Assembly (NCBI GenBank): GCA_001564255.1
Contig: LKNC01000117.1
Coordinates: 1 to 8,144 of the forward strand
Source of the DNA: Natrialbaceae archaeon Tc-Br11_E2g1
GTDB lineage: Archaea > Halobacteriota > Halobacteria > Halobacteriales > Natrialbaceae
Reading direction: 5' to 3'
DNA length: 8,144 nt
Shown: piece after piece, positions 5,677-8,144 of the stretch
How positions within the stretch are numbered: position 1 is the first letter of the stretch
Layout: each line of letters opens with the position of its first letter
Position numbers and translations under genes: made by a program
Notes under the pieces: generated by a model
Told to the model about the DNA's origin: nothing
Seen by the model: only the letters and a program-made list of their open reading frames with translations
Databases searched by the model: none

Positions 5677-7205
5677 TGGTCCGTTCGCTGAACTCCGTCG
5701 CCGGTCTGGTGCTCACGGTGTGTTCGATCGGCCTCCTCGGGTGGTACACGGGACTTCTCGTCCCCACCGCGGTCGCGTCGGCGACCGCCGTCGCCGTCTT
5801 CGTGACAGGACTGGTCGGTTCCAGAGACGAGCTTCCGACCATGGCACTCGCGAGCGTCGGCTACGTGATCGTGGCCACGCTCTCGATCGCGACCGTCGCG
5901 ATCACGTTCGTCTTCGCGATCGGTCCCGTCGGCCCCGGAACGTCACTCCCCGGACTCGTGTCCGTCGGCTGGCAGTCTTTGCTCTTCGTCGTCGCGGTGA
6001 CCCTCGCCGCCCTCGGGGCGGTCTCGGTCCCGCGACAGGAAGCCCTGCCGGCTGCGAGCCACACGGTCGCTCTCACCGCGTTGGTCGTCACCGGCGTCCT
6101 CGCGGCCGCGACCACCGTCGCCGCCGGACTGTGGCTCCTCGAGACGCTCCCGCCGGTCGAGGCCGCCCTCGAGGAACTCGAGCCCGCGATCGAGGCGGTG
6201 TTTGCCTCCGACGAGCGGACGCCACCGCTGGGATCGTTCCTGGTACTCTTCGCGCTCGCCGGGTTCGCCACCGCGTCGGCCCTGAAGGCCCTCCCCATCA
6301 CGGCTTTCGTCGCCAGGGAACGCCGGGAGGCCGTCGAGGCGTTCATAGGGCGGGTCCGCGGGAAGCTACTGCTCGTCTCCGTGCTCTCGGTGCTGGCCGG
6401 CCCCCTCGTCCTCGCAGTCCCCGAGGAGGTGTGGTTCGAGGTCCGCGACCACGAGCACGTTCCACCTGAAGGCTATGACCTCCTGGTCTCGATCACGTCG
6501 AGTGGGCTCCTCAGGGGCGTCCTCTCCCGTGTCGTGATCGCTTCGCTCGTCGTCCTCCTTACGGTCTGGGTGCTCCGGCGGCTTCGCCTCGAGTACGTCA
6601 GCGGGCCGGCACGCTATCTCGCCCGTGGGGCCGGTGGCTTCGCCGTTCTCGGCGCTCTCCTGGTCGTCGGCCCCGGGACGATCCTCGAGCGCGTCTATCG
6701 CGAGACTCCCGCTGAGGCACAGCCGGTCATCGAGGAGGTCGTCGCCGAGTTCGGCACGTTCTTGCCGGTCGTGACGGTCACCTTTCTGGTCGTCACGGCC
6801 GTGTTGGTGATGATCTCGATCGTCGGCTTGCTCGGGGTGTTCCGGATCGTCCCCCCGCGAACCGCCTCGTCGGTGCTCGGGGCACTCGGCGTCGGGACGG
6901 CGTCGTTCGCCGCCGGCCTCCTCGAGGGCCCCTCACCGATCCTTTTCGTGACGGTCGCCGTCGCCATCGTGGTCTGGGACGTCGGCTCCTACGACCGCCG
7001 TCTCAGGGCGGAGATCGGCGACGGGGCGACGACGCGACGGGCCGAGTTGACCCACACCGGGGCGAGCCTGGCCGTCGCGGTGTGTGCGGGCCTCGGTGTC
7101 TACCTCGTGACGACCGCCGTCTCGTTGCCGACCGTCGATCTCGCCTCCGCTGGCGTGGCGTCGCTTCTCGGAACCGTCCTGCTCCTCTCCGTGTTACGCG
7201 GGTAG
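5676..7205 (+). CDS. Polytopic membrane protein, last gene of the operon
   Basis: I do not recognise a biochemical function. The 509-residue product is mostly hydrophobic, with about 13-14 candidate membrane segments near residues 8-22, 27-48, 57-83, 96-117, 130-154, 185-205, 230-249, 278-300, 316-334, 362-388, 396-416, 420-436, 462-483 and 488-507. Two longer polar loops stand out: an acidic one at about 155-184 (ETLPPVEAALEELEP) and one at about 250-277 (WFEVRDHEHVPPEGYDLL). No transporter or enzyme signature is evident. The final position in the operon and the one-base overlap with the DUF58 gene suggest it belongs to the same membrane complex. One idea is that it supplies the helix bundle that bacterial TgpA carries at its own N-terminus and the first gene here lacks; this is speculation. 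From memory, haloarchaeal homologues are catalogued as DUF7519, unverified. Confidence 0.88.
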   Translation: MVRSLNSVAGLVLTVCSIGLLGWYTGLLVPTAVASATAVAVFVTGLVGSRDELPTMALASVGYVIVATLSIATVAITFVFAIGPVGPGTSLPGLVSVGWQSLLFVVAVTLAALGAVSVPRQEALPAASHTVALTALVVTGVLAAATTVAAGLWLLETLPPVEAALEELEPAIEAVFASDERTPPLGSFLVLFALAGFATASALKALPITAFVARERREAVEAFIGRVRGKLLLVSVLSVLAGPLVLAVPEEVWFEVRDHEHVPPEGYDLLVSITSSGLLRGVLSRVVIASLVVLLTVWVLRRLRLEYVSGPARYLARGAGGFAVLGALLVVGPGTILERVYRETPAEAQPVIEEVVAEFGTFLPVVTVTFLVVTAVLVMISIVGLLGVFRIVPPRTASSVLGALGVGTASFAAGLLEGPSPILFVTVAVAIVVWDVGSYDRRLRAEIGDGATTRRAELTHTGASLAVAVCAGLGVYLVTTAVSLPTVDLASAGVASLLGTVLLLSVLRG

Positions 7206-7246
7206 GTCGATCGGCGCCCCCGGGACCCATCACCTCGACAACTAGA

Positions 7247-7253
7247 GTTATAC
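7247..7253 (+). promoter_or_regulatory. Candidate TATA box for the dehydrogenase gene
   Basis: GTTATAC is the only clear TATA-like element in the 104-bp gap between the operon and the dehydrogenase gene. A start about 25 bases downstream (near 7275) would leave a leader of about 35 bases, which contains the ribosome binding site at 7299-7303. This suggests the dehydrogenase is transcribed on its own. Confidence 0.45.
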
Positions 7254-7255
7254 AC

Positions 7256-7263
7256 CTCCTTTT
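7256..7263 (+). terminator. Weak pyrimidine-run terminator candidate after the operon
   Basis: CTCCTTTT, with only four consecutive T, is the sole T-rich run after the operon stop at 7205. Archaeal terminators are T-runs, often without a hairpin, so it could end operon transcripts just ahead of the predicted dehydrogenase start. The run is short and it overlaps the next promoter, so the call is tentative. Confidence 0.2.
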
Positions 7264-7298
7264 CGAACGGACGGCTGTATCCGGCTCAGACCGGGTAC

Positions 7299-7303
7299 GG
7301 TGA
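7299..7303 (+). promoter_or_regulatory. Ribosome binding site for the dehydrogenase gene
   Basis: GGTGA matches the archaeal anti-Shine-Dalgarno sequence and lies six bases before the ATG at 7310, supporting that start. Confidence 0.45.
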
Positions 7304-7309
7304 ATTCCA

Positions 7310-8065
7310 ATGGACGGGATCGAAGACACAGTGACGATCGTAACGGGAGCGAGTACCGGTATCGGCCGATCGGCCGCCATGCGTTTCGCCGAGGAGGGGG
7401 CACGCGTCGTCGTGGCTGACGTCAATACCGACGACGGGGCGGCTACCGCCGACGAGATCGAGGACGCAGGCGGTGAAGCGACGTTCGTCGAGACGGACGT
7501 AAGCGACCCGGAGGACGTTCAGGCGATGGTCGAGACCGCCGTCGACACCTACGGCCGACTCGACTACGCGTTCAACAACGCGGGCATCGAGGGTGGAAGC
7601 GACCCCGCCGCCGACCAGCCACTGGAAAACTGGGAGCGGGTCATCGACGTCAATCTCAAGGGGGTGTTCATCTGTATGCAAGCGGAGATTCCGGCGATCC
7701 TCGAGACCGACGGCGGTGCGATCGTCAACACCTCCTCGATCGCCGGCAAGGTCGGGTTCCCGGAACTGAGCCCATACGTCGCCAGCAAACACGGTGTGAA
7801 CGGACTGACGAAGTCGGTGGCCCTGGAGTACAGCGGCGAGGGTATCCGCGTCAACGCCATCTGTCCCGGCGTCATCGACACGCCGATGGTCGACCGCGCC
7901 TCGGAGGAAACCGACACGACGGACCAGGCGATCGCCGCGACGCCCATGGGCCGACTCGGCGGCCCAGCGGAGATCGGCGACGCCGCGGTGTGGCTCTGTT
8001 CGGACGACAGCTCTTTCGTCACGGGTGAGACACTGGTCGTCGACGGCGGCTACGTCAGTCAGTAG
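7310..8065 (+). CDS. Short-chain dehydrogenase/reductase (classical SDR)
   Basis: A cytosolic NAD(P)(H)-dependent oxidoreductase of 251 residues, the normal length for a classical SDR. All hallmarks are present: the cofactor loop TGASTGIG (12-19), Asp37 at the end of the second strand (favouring NAD over NADP), Asp63-Val64 for the adenine ring, NNAG (89-92), the active-site tetrad Asn115, Ser143, Tyr156 and Lys160 (YVASK), PG (186-187), and a C-terminal end in DGGY. It most resembles the broad group labelled glucose 1-dehydrogenase or 3-oxoacyl-ACP reductase, in which the substrate cannot be told from sequence. The gene has its own candidate promoter and ribosome binding site and shows no functional link to the operon upstream. 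Its stop lies one base from the stop of the convergent gene that follows. Confidence 0.95.
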   Translation: MDGIEDTVTIVTGASTGIGRSAAMRFAEEGARVVVADVNTDDGAATADEIEDAGGEATFVETDVSDPEDVQAMVETAVDTYGRLDYAFNNAGIEGGSDPAADQPLENWERVIDVNLKGVFICMQAEIPAILETDGGAIVNTSSIAGKVGFPELSPYVASKHGVNGLTKSVALEYSGEGIRVNAICPGVIDTPMVDRASEETDTTDQAIAATPMGRLGGPAEIGDAAVWLCSDDSSFVTGETLVVDGGYVSQ

Positions 8066-8066
8066 G

Positions 8067-8144
8067 TCACTCGACGACCGCCGGCACCTCCGTCCGCTCG
8101 AGGACCGCTTCGATCACGTCGCGTTTCTCCGTGCCACGGACGGC
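8067..8144 (-). CDS. C-terminal end of an unidentified convergent gene (partial)
   Basis: On the minus strand an open frame enters from the window edge, encodes 25 residues (AVRGTEKRDVIEAVLERTE then VPAVVE), and stops with TGA (complement of 8067-8069). By count, 22 of the 25 codons end in G or C and the product is acidic with a helix-like pattern, as expected for a haloarchaeal gene. The opposite strand reads as Arg/Pro-rich shadow sequence in the complementary frame. The fragment is too short to assign a family. Its 3' end abuts that of the dehydrogenase gene with one base between the stops, so the two transcripts must overlap in their 3' ends. Confidence 0.65.
   Translation of the reverse strand, partial: AVRGTEKRDVIEAVLERTEVPAVVE

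Noticed and set aside
5603..6469. Plus-strand Arg-rich frame of 288 codons
   Set aside because: It is a shadow of the DUF58 and polytopic membrane genes, with a composition no haloarchaeal protein would have.

Overview
The window looks like a chromosomal piece of a haloarchaeon (class Halobacteria). The GC content is high, codons end mostly in G or C, the proteins are rich in Asp and Glu, CTCGAG and CGATCG are frequent while CTAG is nearly absent (two sites seen), and promoters are TATA-type. The genus cannot be fixed from the sequence; a member of the Natrialbales is a guess.

Layout. Positions 1-127 carry tRNA-derived sequence. The window appears to open on the last bases of a tRNA gene, and a second copy of a tRNA 3' end (T-arm, acceptor 3' strand and discriminator base, 98-122) lies 117 bp downstream. 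This looks like duplicated attachment-site sequence left by integration into a tRNA gene, possibly tRNA-Lys. Positions 128-271 are non-coding, with only weak hairpins. Positions 272-308 hold a compact promoter/operator: the TATA box lies inside a 22-bp near-perfect palindrome, and GAAATAG is repeated directly on both sides.

Positions 345-7205 form one tightly coupled four-gene operon in which each stop overlaps the next start (TGATG, ATGA, TGATG). The genes are: (1) a large surface-anchored transglutaminase-like protein with a Pro-Gly-Asp-Glu linker, six Ig-like repeats, a membrane anchor and a cytoplasmic DUF4129 tail; (2) a small protein with two membrane segments and a charged cytoplasmic tail; (3) a DUF58 protein with a degenerate von Willebrand A site; (4) a polytopic membrane protein with about 13-14 segments. 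This is a haloarchaeal form of the widespread TgpA/DUF58 gene group. The MoxR-type AAA+ ATPase that usually accompanies it is absent here. The predicted topology puts the Cys-His catalytic domain and its stalk outside the cell, and puts the DUF4129 tail, the gene 2 tail and the DUF58 protein inside. The group may therefore form one envelope complex; its substrate is unknown.

After a 104-bp gap with its own candidate promoter comes a stand-alone NAD(P)-dependent short-chain dehydrogenase (7310-8065). The last 78 bases are the C-terminal end of an unidentified gene on the minus strand, convergent with the dehydrogenase and separated from it by one base.
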